From positions 1,860,001-1,924,000 of the forward strand of contig NC_010694.1 of assembly GCF_000026185.1 (NCBI RefSeq): a DNA stretch of 64,000 nt. The letters are read 5' to 3'. The notes beneath the pieces were generated by a model. That model was not told the origin of the DNA. It saw nothing but the letters and a program-made list of their open reading frames with translations, and did no database searches. This DNA comes from Erwinia tasmaniensis Et1/99. Its GTDB lineage: Bacteria > Pseudomonadota > Gammaproteobacteria > Enterobacterales > Enterobacteriaceae. Below, piece by piece: positions 1-9,616 of this stretch. Every line of letters begins with the position of its first letter. The stretch's first letter is position 1. A program made the position numbers and the translations under genes.

Positions 1-624
1 CACAGTATCGGCAAGGGTCGTGCCTTCTGTGAGAAGCTGGCGCAGCAGGCGGAGCTGGAAGCGGGACATCCGGCGCTGCAACGCTGGAAGGCATCCCTGC
101 ATGAAACCCATAACGATCGTGAAGTGGTCGCGCTGTATGCGCAGCTGGTACAGCCGGCGCTGGACGCTCAGGCACGACGTGAGATCAGTCGTTACGCCGC
201 AGAGTCAACGCTGATGATTGCCGTCAGTCCGCTCGCGCTGGTGGATATGGCGTTTATCGCCTGGCGCAACCTGCGGCTGGTCAATCGTATTGCCGCGCTA
301 TACGGCATAGAACTTGGCTATTTTAGCCGTATCAGGCTTTTCCGCATGGTGTTATTGAACATGGCCTTTGCCGGCGCGTCAGAGCTGGTCAGTGAAGTGG
401 GTATGGACTGGATGTCACAAGATATTGCCGCCCGACTCTCAACCCGTGCGGCGCAGGGAATAGGTGCCGGTCTGTTAACCGCCCGGCTCGGCATTAAGGC
501 GATGGAGCTGTGCCGGCCGCTGCCGTGGCTGGAAGGAGACAAACCACGGCTTGGAGACTTCCGACGTGAACTGATGGCCCAGCTGAAGGAAAGCCTGCAA
601 CGTAACGATAAAAAAGCGCAGTAG
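1..624 (+). CDS. ycjF: YcjF family inner-membrane protein (UPF0283), 3' part
   Basis: The reading frame is open from the first base and ends at 624, giving 207 residues of a protein that begins outside the window. E. coli YcjF is about 350 residues, so this is the C-terminal part. The visible stretch is alpha-helical with a hydrophobic segment ([18 protein letters not shown]) and ends in a charged tail, as in the family. The next gene is tyrR on the same strand, which matches the E. coli order ycjX-ycjF-tyrR. The family is an envelope-stress-associated membrane protein of unknown biochemical role. An internal ATG at 124 is not the true start, because strong family-like sequence lies upstream of it. 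Confidence 0.9.
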
Positions 625-725
625 ACGAACTGTCAACTTTCCATGACAGAGTGCTTCTGGCCCGGCGAGGGATAGCGTATTATCTGCGGATACGTTCTGC
701 ACTGTGATAAAAAGGGTTAACACGC

Positions 726-2291
726 ATGCGTCTTGAAGTTTTTTGCCAGGACCGAATTGGCCTGACCCGCGAACTGCTGGACCTGCTGGTCGAACGCAGC
801 ATCGATCTACGCGGCATTGAAATTTCCGCCATGGGTCGCATCTATCTCAACTTTTCTAATCTTGGTTTTGACTCGTTCAGCCAGCTGATGGCGGAGATCC
901 GTCGTATTGCCGGCGTGACCGACGTTCGCACCGTCTCCTATCTGCCTTCGGAACGTGAACATCGAGCGCTGAGCGCGCTGCTGGTCGCCCTGCCGGAGCC
1001 GGTTTTTTCAATCGATCTGAAAAGTAAGATTGAGCTCGCTAATCCTGCCGCGCAGGCGCTGTTTGCCCTTAACGAAGAAAAAATGCGCAATCATAACGCC
1101 GGCTCGCTGATTTCCAGCTTCAACTTCCAGCGCTGGCTGGAGAGTGAACGCATCGAGCCGCAGGCCCACCACGTGGTGCTTCAGGGGCGAGATTTTCTGA
1201 TGGAGGTGACGCCCGTCTATGCGCAGGATGAAGGGGAGGCTGCCCCGAATCCGGTGGGTGGCGTGGTGCTGCTCAAGTCAACGGCGCGCATGGGTCAGCA
1301 GTTGCAAAAGCTGGCGGTCAACGATGACTCAGATTTTCAGCATATCGTCGCGGTTAGCCCGAAGATGCGCCAGGTCGTCGACCAGGCCCGTAAGCTGGCG
1401 ATGCTGGATGCCCCGCTGCTGATCGTCGGGGATACCGGCACGGGGAAAGATATGCTGGCGGCGGCCTGCCATATGCGCAGCGCACGGGGTAAAAAGCCGT
1501 TCCTTGCCCTCAACTGCGCCTCACTGCCTGATGATGTTGCGGAAAGTGAGCTGTTTGGCCACGCGGCGGGAGCCTATCCCAATGCCCTACAGGGGAAAAA
1601 AGGCTTTTTCGAGCAGGCGAGCGGAGGTTCGGTGCTGCTGGATGAAATTGGCGAAATGTCCCCACGCATGCAGACCAAACTGCTGCGCTTTCTTAATGAC
1701 GGCACTTTCAGGCGCGTAGGCGAAGAGCATGAGGTGCACGTTGACGTTCGCGTGATCTGCGCTACGCAGAAGAATCTGCTGGAACTGGTTCAACGCGGTG
1801 ACTTCCGTGAAGACCTGTTTTATCGACTGAACGTGCTGACGCTTACGTTGCCGCCGCTGCGCGATCGACCGCAGGATATTTTGCCGCTCACGGAAATGCT
1901 GGTAGCGCGCTTTGCTGATGAGTTGGGGGTGGCGCGGCCTAAACTGTCTTCACAGCTGAATGCGTTTCTCACTCGCTACACCTGGCCTGGCAACGTGCGG
2001 CAGCTGAAGAACTCGCTTTATCGGGCGTTAACCCAGCTTGAAGGCACTGAACTGCGGCCGCAGGATATAGTGTTGCCGGACCACGTCATGGCGCTGACTT
2101 CAGGAGATGAGGCGATCGAGGGCTCGCTGGATGAAATCACCAGCCGGTTTGAGTGCTCGATATTGACCCGGCTTTATCTCTCCTATCCCAGCACGCGTAA
2201 ATTGGCAAAACGGTTGGGCGTGTCCCACACTGCCATTGCCAATAAGCTGCGTGAGTATGGCATCAGCCAAAAGAAAAGCCGCGAAGACTAG
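726..2291 (+). CDS. tyrR: TyrR, transcriptional regulator of aromatic amino acid genes
   Basis: A 521-residue protein (E. coli TyrR is 513). It opens with an ACT-type ligand domain (MRLEVFCQDRIGLTRELL), followed by a PAS-like region around residues 80-190. A sigma-54-activator-type AAA+ domain has Walker A GDTGTGKD at 235-242 and Walker B LLDEIGEM near 303-310. A C-terminal helix-turn-helix spans about 489-513. Where true sigma-54 activators carry GAFTGA this protein reads AAGAYPNA, as expected for TyrR, which works with sigma-70 RNA polymerase. TyrR binds Tyr, Phe or Trp and represses or activates genes for aromatic amino acid synthesis and uptake. No TyrR box was seen in front of its neighbours. 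Confidence 0.97.
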   Translation: MRLEVFCQDRIGLTRELLDLLVERSIDLRGIEISAMGRIYLNFSNLGFDSFSQLMAEIRRIAGVTDVRTVSYLPSEREHRALSALLVALPEPVFSIDLKSKIELANPAAQALFALNEEKMRNHNAGSLISSFNFQRWLESERIEPQAHHVVLQGRDFLMEVTPVYAQDEGEAAPNPVGGVVLLKSTARMGQQLQKLAVNDDSDFQHIVAVSPKMRQVVDQARKLAMLDAPLLIVGDTGTGKDMLAAACHMRSARGKKPFLALNCASLPDDVAESELFGHAAGAYPNALQGKKGFFEQASGGSVLLDEIGEMSPRMQTKLLRFLNDGTFRRVGEEHEVHVDVRVICATQKNLLELVQRGDFREDLFYRLNVLTLTLPPLRDRPQDILPLTEMLVARFADELGVARPKLSSQLNAFLTRYTWPGNVRQLKNSLYRALTQLEGTELRPQDIVLPDHVMALTSGDEAIEGSLDEITSRFECSILTRLYLSYPSTRKLAKRLGVSHTAIANKLREYGISQKKSRED

Positions 2292-2322
2292 AACACCGGT
2301 TGTGCCGAAGAGGCTGATAAAG

Positions 2323-2350
2323 GGCGACCATCATCACGGTCGCCTCCCGA
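2323..2350 (-). terminator. Hairpin terminator of tpx (between tyrR and tpx)
   Basis: GGCGACC (2323-2329) pairs with GGTCGCC (2338-2344) across an 8-base loop. On the minus strand the stem is followed by CTTTAT, so it best serves tpx. It sits between the convergent tyrR and tpx stop codons and may act on both. Confidence 0.65.
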
Positions 2351-2356
2351 TATGAA

Positions 2357-2860
2357 CTACTTCAGGCTTGCCAGCGCTGCGTCATAATCCGGCTCACTGG
2401 AAATTTCATCAACCAGCTGGCTGTAAATCACCCGATCGTTCTCGTCAAGCACCACGACGGCGCGTGCGGCAAGGCCATTGAGTGGGCCGTCGATGATCGC
2501 CACGCCGTAATCTTTAAGGAAAGCGTTGCCGCGCAGGGTAGAAAGGGTCACGACGTTGCTCAAACCATCCGAACCGCAGAAACGTGACTGCGCAAAGGGC
2601 AGATCGGCAGAGATGCACAGTACCACGGTATTGGTGAGCTCACTGGCCAGCTGGTTAAATTTACGCACTGAGGTCGCGCACACGCCGGTATCAACGCTTG
2701 GGAAGATATTCAGTACCTTACGTTTTCCCGCATAATGCGCAAGTGAGACATCCGAGAGGTCTTTAGCGACCAGGGTGAAAGGCCGTGCCGTCTGGCCAGA
2801 GGTTGGCAACTGGCCATCGACGGAAACCGGATTGCCCTGAAGATGTACGGTCTGAGACAT
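2357..2860 (-). CDS. tpx: Thiol peroxidase Tpx (atypical 2-Cys peroxiredoxin)
   Basis: A 167-residue protein, the usual Tpx length. The peroxidatic cysteine is Cys61 in the motif [11 protein letters not shown] and the resolving cysteine is Cys95 in SRFCGSDG, identical positions to E. coli Tpx. The enzyme reduces hydrogen and alkyl peroxides using thioredoxin. The start is supported by an AAGGA ribosome site just upstream on the minus strand. It is transcribed convergently with tyrR and divergently from ycjG, as in E. coli. Confidence 0.97.
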   Translation of the reverse strand: MSQTVHLQGNPVSVDGQLPTSGQTARPFTLVAKDLSDVSLAHYAGKRKVLNIFPSVDTGVCATSVRKFNQLASELTNTVVLCISADLPFAQSRFCGSDGLSNVVTLSTLRGNAFLKDYGVAIIDGPLNGLAARAVVVLDENDRVIYSQLVDEISSEPDYDAALASLK

Positions 2861-2977
2861 AATCTATCCTTTTATTGTTTATGATGTTTTATCGTCTTCA
2901 GTGTCAGTCACACTAAAAGCATGAACCCGTAAAATACCATTAGAGCAGCTTAAAGCGAACTGTTAAGGAACTCGGTT

Positions 2978-3946
2978 ATGAGAACAGTGAGGATCTATCC
3001 GGAAAACTGGCCGTTGCACAGTGCATTTGTTATCTCGCGCGGTGCGCGGCTTGAGGCGGGGGTTGTTGTAGTGGAACTGGAGGAAAACGGCGTCAAGGGG
3101 ATTGGCGAATGTACGCCTTATGCACGATATGGCGAAACTGAAGCATCGGTGCTGGCACAAATCGCGCCGCTGATCCCAGAAATTGAACGCGGATTAACCC
3201 GCGCCGCGCTGCAACAGCGCTTACCGGCCGGTGCGGCGCGTAATGCTATCGACAGCGCACTTTGGGATCTGGAGGTGCATTCTGCTGCGCAGAGCCTGTG
3301 GCAATTGACCCATACAACGGCCCCGGTACAGATTGAAACTGCGCAAACCGTCTGTATCGATGTGCCGGAAATGATGGCCAGCAGCGCGCTGGCGCTGTGG
3401 GAAAATGGCGCAAGGCTGATAAAAATTAAGCTGGATGACCATCTAATTGCTGAACGTCTGGTGGCGATCCGCAGCGCGGTTCCGCAGGCGACGCTAATTG
3501 TTGATGCCAACGAGTCCTGGCACGGTGATGGACTGGCGTCGCGCTGCCAGCTGCTGGCCGATCTTAATGTCGCCATGCTGGAACAACCCTTGCCCGCCGG
3601 GGATGACGCGGCGCTTGAAAACTTTGTGCATCCACTGCCAATCTGTGCTGATGAAAGCTGCCACACCGTTGACAGCCTGCCCGCACTGCACGGTCGCTAT
3701 GAGATGGTCAACATCAAACTGGATAAAACCGGCGGGCTGACCGCGGCGCTAGAATTGGCAGATGTTGCCCAACGGCAGGGGTTGTCTATTATGCTGGGCT
3801 GTATGCTGTGTACTTCCCGCGCTATCCGGGCGGCGCTGCCGCTGGTGCCTGCCGCGCGCTTTATCGATTTTGATGGTCCAACCTGGCTGGCCATTGACGC
3901 CGAACCGGCGCTGGCATTTCACCGTGGACATATTGCGCTTGCATAG
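2978..3946 (+). CDS. ycjG: L-Ala-D/L-Glu epimerase (enolase superfamily)
   Basis: A 322-residue enolase-superfamily protein. It has the KxK catalytic motif (IKIKLDD) in the barrel domain, the metal-ligand stretch DANESW, and later acidic and lysine residues (EQPLP, ADES, NIKLDKTGG) typical of the muconate-lactonising subgroup. The family epimerises L-Ala-D-Glu released from murein peptides to L-Ala-L-Glu so it can be degraded. An AAGGAA site lies 7 bases before the ATG. It is followed by mppA, the murein tripeptide binding protein, so the two form a murein-recycling pair. The E. coli neighbour mpaA is not between them. Confidence 0.94.
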   Translation: MRTVRIYPENWPLHSAFVISRGARLEAGVVVVELEENGVKGIGECTPYARYGETEASVLAQIAPLIPEIERGLTRAALQQRLPAGAARNAIDSALWDLEVHSAAQSLWQLTHTTAPVQIETAQTVCIDVPEMMASSALALWENGARLIKIKLDDHLIAERLVAIRSAVPQATLIVDANESWHGDGLASRCQLLADLNVAMLEQPLPAGDDAALENFVHPLPICADESCHTVDSLPALHGRYEMVNIKLDKTGGLTAALELADVAQRQGLSIMLGCMLCTSRAIRAALPLVPAARFIDFDGPTWLAIDAEPALAFHRGHIALA

Positions 3947-4112
3947 AGGCCGGCGCGTTTCATCCTGGTTCAGTGCGTCAGGGTGGCCGACACTAATCAC
4001 TGGCGCAGAGAGTAAAAACGCTATTTCACGGTGAATAATTTGCGTTAAAGTGCGCGCAGCAAAGCGTCATTCACCTTATATCAAACGACTCAGACAGGTA
4101 AGGATATCGTTT

Positions 4113-5729
4113 ATGAGCGAGGCATCACCCATTGCGTTGGCCGTTTTGGCCATGATTTTCACCCCAGCAGCGCACGCTGCTGAGGTGCCTGCGGGAACCC
4201 AGCTGGCGCAGCGTCAGGAAATTGTGCGGCACATCAAGGACGAACCGGCTTCGCTCGACCCGGCGAAAGCGGTGGGCCTGCCGGAAATTCCGGTGATCCG
4301 TGACCTGTTCGAAGGCTTGACCAATCAGGATGCCGGCGGTAACACCGTTCCCGGCGTTGCAAGCAGTTGGCAGACGCAAGACAACCTCACCTGGGTGTTT
4401 ACGCTGCGGAAAGAGGCGCGTTGGTCTAACGGTGACCCTGTCACAGCCGAAGATTTTGTTTACGGCTGGCGTCGCCTGGTCGATCCCAAAACTGGCTCTA
4501 CCTTTGCCTGGTTTGCAGGTTTGGCAGGGATCGCAAATGCAGAAGCGATTGTTAAAGGCCAGATGCCTGCTGATAAGCTGGGCGTCAATGCCGTGGATGC
4601 CACCCATTTGGAAGTCACGCTGGATAAACCACTGCCCTGGTTTGTCAGCCTGACCTCCCACTTCAGCCTGTTCCCGGTGCCGCAAAAAGTGATTGCACAA
4701 TACGGGGAGCAGTGGACGCGCCCCGGTAATTTAGTGGGCAACGGCGCTTATGAATTACAGAGTCGGGTGGTGAACGAAAAGCTGGAACTGGTGCAGAACC
4801 CGAACTACTGGGATAACGCCCGAACGGTTCTGACCAAAGTGACCTTTGTTCCGATCAGCGAAGAGTCGAGCGCGACCAAGCGTTACAGGGCAGGGGATAT
4901 CGATATCACCGAGTCATTCCCGAAAGAGCTGTACGGCCTGTTGAAAAAGCAGCTCAATGGAGAGATCTATACGCCGGATCAGCTCGGAACCTACTACTAT
5001 GCGTTCAATACCCAGAAGGGCCCGACCGCAGACGTGCGCGTACGCAAGGCGTTGTCATGGACGATTGACCGCCAGGTGATTGCTGATAAGGTTTTGGGAA
5101 CAGGGGAAAAACCGGCCTGGCATTTTACTCCGGATGTCACCGCCGGTTTTCACCCGCAGCAAAGCTTTATTCAGCAGCACGGTCAGGAAGCGCTGAATAC
5201 CCAGGCTAAATCGCTGCTGACCGCGGCGGGCTATGGCCCCGGTCGCCCGCTCGATTTGACGCTGCTGTATAACACTTCCGAAAATAATAAGAAGCTGGCT
5301 ATCGCGGTGGCGTCAATGTGGAAGAAAAACCTCGGCGTCAACGTCAGGTTGCAAAACCAGGAGTGGAAGACCTATATCGATAGCCGCAACAGCGGAAATT
5401 TTGACGTCATTCGTGCATCCTGGGTAGGCGACTACAATGAACCGTCGAGCTTTCTCAGCCTGCTGACCTCTACGCACAGCGGCAATATTTCCCGTTTCAA
5501 CAGCAGTGAGTATGACGGTTTGTTGGCTAAGGCCAGCCGTGAGGCCGACGCCAAACTGCGCAATGACGACTATAACCGCGCCGAGCAGATTATCGCCGAG
5601 TCGGTGCCGATCGCCCCAGTCTATCAATTTACCAACGCCAGGCTGATTAAACCGTACGTCAAGGGTTATCCCATAACCAACCCGGAAGACGTCGCCTACA
5701 GCCGCACCCTGTACATCCTGAAGCACTAG
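4113..5729 (+). CDS. mppA: MppA, periplasmic murein tripeptide-binding protein
   Basis: The chosen ATG at 4113 gives 538 residues, matching E. coli MppA (537). The frame could extend to 4050, but the extension is not signal-like, whereas 4113 has a TAAGGA site 8 bases upstream. The signal peptide ends AAHA before AEVPAG. The mature protein is an SBP_bac_5 (OppA-type) solute-binding protein with the sequence DEPASLDPAKAVG near the N-terminus and YYAFNTQKGP in the middle. MppA binds L-Ala-gamma-D-Glu-meso-diaminopimelate and works with the Opp permease. Its position directly after ycjG supports the murein-peptide role over general oligopeptide uptake. Confidence 0.93.
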   Translation: MSEASPIALAVLAMIFTPAAHAAEVPAGTQLAQRQEIVRHIKDEPASLDPAKAVGLPEIPVIRDLFEGLTNQDAGGNTVPGVASSWQTQDNLTWVFTLRKEARWSNGDPVTAEDFVYGWRRLVDPKTGSTFAWFAGLAGIANAEAIVKGQMPADKLGVNAVDATHLEVTLDKPLPWFVSLTSHFSLFPVPQKVIAQYGEQWTRPGNLVGNGAYELQSRVVNEKLELVQNPNYWDNARTVLTKVTFVPISEESSATKRYRAGDIDITESFPKELYGLLKKQLNGEIYTPDQLGTYYYAFNTQKGPTADVRVRKALSWTIDRQVIADKVLGTGEKPAWHFTPDVTAGFHPQQSFIQQHGQEALNTQAKSLLTAAGYGPGRPLDLTLLYNTSENNKKLAIAVASMWKKNLGVNVRLQNQEWKTYIDSRNSGNFDVIRASWVGDYNEPSSFLSLLTSTHSGNISRFNSSEYDGLLAKASREADAKLRNDDYNRAEQIIAESVPIAPVYQFTNARLIKPYVKGYPITNPEDVAYSRTLYILKH

Positions 5730-5737
5730 TCCTCTCG

Positions 5738-5773
5738 CGCAGTAAGCCAGTCCTTTGGCTTACTGCGATTTTA
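5738..5773 (+). terminator. Rho-independent terminator of mppA
   Basis: A perfect 12-bp stem (CGCAGTAAGCCA at 5738-5749 with its complement at 5756-5767), a 6-base loop, then ATTTTAT. It lies just after the mppA stop and before the end of the oppositely oriented fimbrial operon. Confidence 0.93.
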
Positions 5774-5809
5774 TCCCGCTGCCAAACCGAGCGCGGTGCA
5801 TGGGAACCC

Positions 5810-6391
5810 CTAGTCAATCAGCGTCAGCGTCAGCTGCGAGCCACTGCGCTGCGTGCTGCTCACCCGCACATCGTCTTCTCCCAAAACAGGCTGTATCTCC
5901 AGACGCGCAGACAGCATTTTTCCCTTTACCACTTGCCCAGCGGAAACGGTGACCAGCTGCTGGTTTACAGCCAATGGTAACGCTTCAGCGGTCGCTTCTG
6001 CCGGGGAGCCATCCGGTGACTGTGGGCGTAGCTCTACCGCATTACCGTCGAGCATGGCGTTCAACAAGCGGAATTCGGTATAGCCATGTTCACCATAGCG
6101 CAGATGACCCGTTTCGTTGACCTCTCCCTGCACCAGCAGCTTTATTGCCCGGGGGTCTGGGCAGACCACGTTCACCATCGTCGAGCGTATGCCTGGGGTA
6201 ACCTGTCCGTTTGGACGATCCTGTAGCTGCCATCGCGACATCACGCCGTAGTCGACAAACGGGCTACTGACCGAGATGGTGCAGCGACCGTCAGGCACCT
6301 GCGGTGGCGTGCCGAGGCCAGGTTCGGCGGCGCTGAGACCGCTGGCGATCGTCAGCAAAGGCAGTACCCACGTTCCGTTGAATATTTTCAT
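5810..6391 (-). CDS. Fimbrial subunit-like protein, last gene of the fimbrial operon
   Basis: A 193-residue exported protein with a signal peptide ending GLSAAEPG. It shows a pilin-like pattern: an early cysteine in GRCTISVSSPFVDYGVMS, a second cysteine in VVCPDP, and an alternating hydrophobic C-terminal strand (LTLTLID) that would donate to the chaperone. The S/T-FVDYG pattern resembles the DYG motif of the DUF1120 family, also seen in the first gene of the operon. Its start follows the usher stop with no gap, so it is translated from the operon mRNA. It could be a minor or tip subunit; no lectin domain is visible. Confidence 0.75.
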   Translation of the reverse strand: MKIFNGTWVLPLLTIASGLSAAEPGLGTPPQVPDGRCTISVSSPFVDYGVMSRWQLQDRPNGQVTPGIRSTMVNVVCPDPRAIKLLVQGEVNETGHLRYGEHGYTEFRLLNAMLDGNAVELRPQSPDGSPAEATAEALPLAVNQQLVTVSAGQVVKGKMLSARLEIQPVLGEDDVRVSSTQRSGSQLTLTLID

Positions 6392-8824
6392 TCAGTATCC
6401 TTTCTGGCAGGTTGCCGTTGCGTTTTCGTACAGTCGGGACGATTCGGTTTTCTTTGGTAATGAGAGATGTATTGTGCAAAGCGTTTTACCCGCATTTTGT
6501 ACTTCCATTGTCATATCAGCCGCGGCGTCCGGAACAAAAAACGATCCGTCATCAGCCACAATCGTCACCATACGTCCACCGCTATCAAACAGGGTTGCCC
6601 CCCGGGGCAGTCGGCTACCATCCGTCATTTGCGCAGTGACCAGAACTCGGCGGGTATGCAGCACATCAAAACTTATTTTTCCGACGGCTCCGTGAGCCAG
6701 GTCGGTTTCTTTCGACGCATTGGCGATGTCGACATTCTTTTTCAGGGTACGGGTATCGACCTGAACGCTGGAGCGGCGGTAACCGTGCAGCACAGGCAGC
6801 ACGGCATAGCCGCGCCAGTCGGTCCAGACCGGCCCTGCTGGCGTATCCATACGTACGCCCGACTCTTCACCTACCTGAGCAACGCCAAAGGTATCGGAAA
6901 CCTGGTGGGGGGAAAACGTTAATCCCTCGGCATGCAGCACCGCCGCGCCGCTGGCCTGCGTCGACCAGCTGGTGTAATTATCGCTGTTATGATTGATGCT
7001 GGCGCCAAGCTGGCTGACGCGCGTTAACGTACTGAGACTCCCGCTTACCGAAGTGCGGTCGTTACGCAAGTTGCGGTCACTGGCGAGACTCCAGCTAAGA
7101 TCCTGGTTGGCCCTGTCGCTGTAGCGAGCGCCACCGCGCGCACTGTACTTTGTCGTATTTATGAAGCTGGTGATATCGCGTTTGTCACCTAACGGCATGC
7201 TAAGAGAGGCATACAGACGATCGTCATTGCGACCACTCTGGGTACCGGTGTCATGTTCCAGGCTGAGCCCCAGCCAGGCACGACCCAACCGGTAGCTCCA
7301 GTCCGTGCGCAGAAAATCGCTTTGCGCGCCAGCGAATGTGATGGTGCGGCCCCACGATAGAGAGAGAGTGCCCAGCACGTTCGTTGACCAGCCGAGGCCG
7401 CTCCCCCATTGATAGCGACTACGGCCAGAGCGGTTGGCGTTATCGTACCTTGTGCTTAGCAGCGCATCACTCAGCTCACGATAGCCTGACGTTTGCTGAC
7501 GCCCATTCGCGCTTAAACTCAGGCGTTCGGTCAGCCTGTGGCTGACGAGGGCAGATATCGAGGTTCCGGCAGCCGCATGTTTTGCGTCATGAGCGACCGT
7601 ACCCTGCAGGTTAAGTCGGGTAGCGGCAAACGGCTGGCTGTCCAGGTTGAGTGCGCCGGCCCTCCAGGGAGATGACCCGATAAGTCCCGCGAACAGTCCG
7701 GTATACGGGGTCAGTTGCCAGCCTGTGGCGAAGGTGCCGACCAGCGGTTTGATACCGTCCTGCTGTTCAATACGTCCGGCGCCAAAAGAGAAGCCCGGCG
7801 CTACCAGCGGTGCGTAAAAAAGCATGGAGGCGGGTACGGTAAACTGCCGCGTCTGGCCGTTACTGCCGGTCAGGGTGACGTCCAGATCCGAGCGTGTATT
7901 GAGCAGAGAAAATCCCTGTAGTCGAAAGGGGCCTGCGGGAACGAGAGTGTTATAGACCAGTATGCCTGACTGCCTGACTTCAACCACTGACGGCGAATCG
8001 GCTACCCCATCAACCAGACCGGGTCCTGGCTGTTCGTTAAGTGCAGATTCAGGAAATATCTGAAATCCCTGCACCTGTCCGGCACCAAATAATGAGTTGG
8101 CAAGACTGACCTGACCGACCTGTAGCACTTTTTTGATGCCCGAAAAACTTCGCTGCGCATAGGTAGCCTGATGATTGAGATTGCTATCCCCATTAAAACG
8201 GCTGAAGGTCTGACGGCTACGCAATATCCAGTCACTGACGTTGAGCCCGATCTCGCTGCCGATTTGGCCGAAACTGACTCCGCCTGACGAGTTCATATAG
8301 CTGGCGTCATAATTGAGCATGCCGGCATTGCCACCATGCTGCCACCTGCCGCTATTATGACCAGGTTTAGCGACAGCGACAGGAGGAAGCACCAGGTTAA
8401 CCTTGCTTTCACCCTGTTCCGTTTGCACCACGGCCTGAGGCCACGCCCGCCGGAGATCGAAGCAAGGAATATCGTCAGAATAGTTGGGGGGGAGAACAAG
8501 GCCAGCCTGCTGCTGGAAGAGACGGTCGGCGCAGAGCGTGCCGGCATCATCAAATCTTACCTTGACGCGCCCTTGCGTTATCCCATTTACCGTTAATATA
8601 GCCGAAGATACACCGGGCATAAAACGTGACCGATGGCGAAAAAGTTCAGCTATTTTAGGGTCTACCCCGCGTTCTTTCAGGATTTCAGTATCGAAGGTGA
8701 TGTTGTCGTTTACAGCGTTAGCAGACTCCGCATCGGCAGTAGAAACGTAGCCAATGACGGACAGCAGGGTGAAGGTTAGCCACAATCCAGGCTGCCGTAT
8801 CGTGTTTAAGTTCGCATTCATCAT
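6392..8824 (-). CDS. Outer-membrane fimbrial usher (PapC/FimD family)
   Basis: An 810-residue usher with a signal peptide, an N-terminal chaperone-binding domain, a long beta-barrel with the plug-region sequence PSVVEVRQSG, and C-terminal domains ending in the usual paired cysteines (GKTLCTIHLSL, NATATCQKGY). Ushers bind chaperone-subunit complexes and assemble and secrete the pilus across the outer membrane. Length is slightly short for the family (about 820-870) but all parts are present. The start codon overlaps the chaperone stop by one base (TAATG), showing tight coupling. Confidence 0.93.
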   Translation of the reverse strand: MMNANLNTIRQPGLWLTFTLLSVIGYVSTADAESANAVNDNITFDTEILKERGVDPKIAELFRHRSRFMPGVSSAILTVNGITQGRVKVRFDDAGTLCADRLFQQQAGLVLPPNYSDDIPCFDLRRAWPQAVVQTEQGESKVNLVLPPVAVAKPGHNSGRWQHGGNAGMLNYDASYMNSSGGVSFGQIGSEIGLNVSDWILRSRQTFSRFNGDSNLNHQATYAQRSFSGIKKVLQVGQVSLANSLFGAGQVQGFQIFPESALNEQPGPGLVDGVADSPSVVEVRQSGILVYNTLVPAGPFRLQGFSLLNTRSDLDVTLTGSNGQTRQFTVPASMLFYAPLVAPGFSFGAGRIEQQDGIKPLVGTFATGWQLTPYTGLFAGLIGSSPWRAGALNLDSQPFAATRLNLQGTVAHDAKHAAAGTSISALVSHRLTERLSLSANGRQQTSGYRELSDALLSTRYDNANRSGRSRYQWGSGLGWSTNVLGTLSLSWGRTITFAGAQSDFLRTDWSYRLGRAWLGLSLEHDTGTQSGRNDDRLYASLSMPLGDKRDITSFINTTKYSARGGARYSDRANQDLSWSLASDRNLRNDRTSVSGSLSTLTRVSQLGASINHNSDNYTSWSTQASGAAVLHAEGLTFSPHQVSDTFGVAQVGEESGVRMDTPAGPVWTDWRGYAVLPVLHGYRRSSVQVDTRTLKKNVDIANASKETDLAHGAVGKISFDVLHTRRVLVTAQMTDGSRLPRGATLFDSGGRMVTIVADDGSFFVPDAAADMTMEVQNAGKTLCTIHLSLPKKTESSRLYENATATCQKGY

Positions 8825-9528
8825 TATTCCGTCACCACCAGCGGGGCATCATAACTTTCTACGGCGAAGCCCCAGGTCGTGGCCGGTGAAATACGTACTT
8901 TCCCTGCTCCAGCATTTACCCGGCTATCTTTACCGGACAGCGTTAACCGTTGACCTGGCAAAATCCAGGCGTGAGGAAGTGACCAGTCAGCACCTTGCGG
9001 AAGGAGGGTAACGGTCTCTCCGAGTCTGACGACATAGGGCGAGGGATTGCTGACGCTGAGTTTGCCTGCTTTATGCGTCCATACCAGGCGTTTCCAGGGC
9101 TTTTCGTCACGTTCAAGACCGGCGGGCCGGACAATGACCGGCAAATTTTGCCGCACCGTCATGCGCACCTTACTGCTACCCTTCTCTTGAGGGGGAACGC
9201 CTTCGAACGCTACCCGCAGCAGGCGTTCGGTCTTCAGAGGTGATGTCCCAGTAAGAATGAAACGTACCCGCTGCGTCTTGCCCGGCTCTACTCGCGCTGC
9301 GGGTGGCGTAACGGTTAACAGCCTGCCTGTTTCTGACTCAACATCTTGCAGGTTAGTCAGTAGCAACACGGGAAAGGCGTCGGTGTTTTTAAGATTAATA
9401 ACGCCTTCACCCTCTTTTTCTTCAACGATCACAACTGATGTTTCGGGTAAAATCCCCGTAGCATATGCGCCGGCCGCAATAAACCATAACGCCGGGGCTA
9501 TCACCCAATGAATGGCGATAAATTTCAT
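8824..9528 (-). CDS. Periplasmic fimbrial chaperone (PapD-like)
   Basis: A 234-residue exported protein with a signal peptide ending GAYATG. It has the PapD fold signature: strand G1-type sequence KVRMTVRQNLPVIVRPA, the ARVEPGKTQRVRFI motif of domain 1, and a second immunoglobulin domain. These chaperones complete the fold of pilin subunits by donor-strand complementation. It lies between the first subunit gene and the usher. The 88-bp gap upstream holds a hairpin that may lower its expression relative to the subunit. Confidence 0.9.
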   Translation of the reverse strand: MKFIAIHWVIAPALWFIAAGAYATGILPETSVVIVEEKEGEGVINLKNTDAFPVLLLTNLQDVESETGRLLTVTPPAARVEPGKTQRVRFILTGTSPLKTERLLRVAFEGVPPQEKGSSKVRMTVRQNLPVIVRPAGLERDEKPWKRLVWTHKAGKLSVSNPSPYVVRLGETVTLLPQGADWSLPHAWILPGQRLTLSGKDSRVNAGAGKVRISPATTWGFAVESYDAPLVVTE

Positions 9529-9584
9529 ATTTCAATCGTCCATGTTTGAAGGATATAGAAAGAGTGGATACGGTTTTTGAAAAT

Positions 9585-9606
9585 AACCGGGCGCACCGGC
9601 CCGGTT
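9585..9606 (-). terminator. Hairpin between first pilin gene and chaperone (attenuator)
   Basis: AACCGGG (9585-9591) pairs with CCCGGTT (9600-9606) across an 8-base loop. On the minus strand it follows the subunit stop at 9617 and is followed by ATTTTC and an A-run, so it is a leaky terminator at best. Such hairpins commonly keep subunit mRNA above chaperone and usher mRNA. Confidence 0.6.
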
Positions 9607-9616
9607 TGACAACCGG

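Noticed and set aside
4050..4112. Longer start for mppA
   Set aside because: The extension is basic and not signal-like; the ATG at 4113 has a ribosome site and gives the normal family length.
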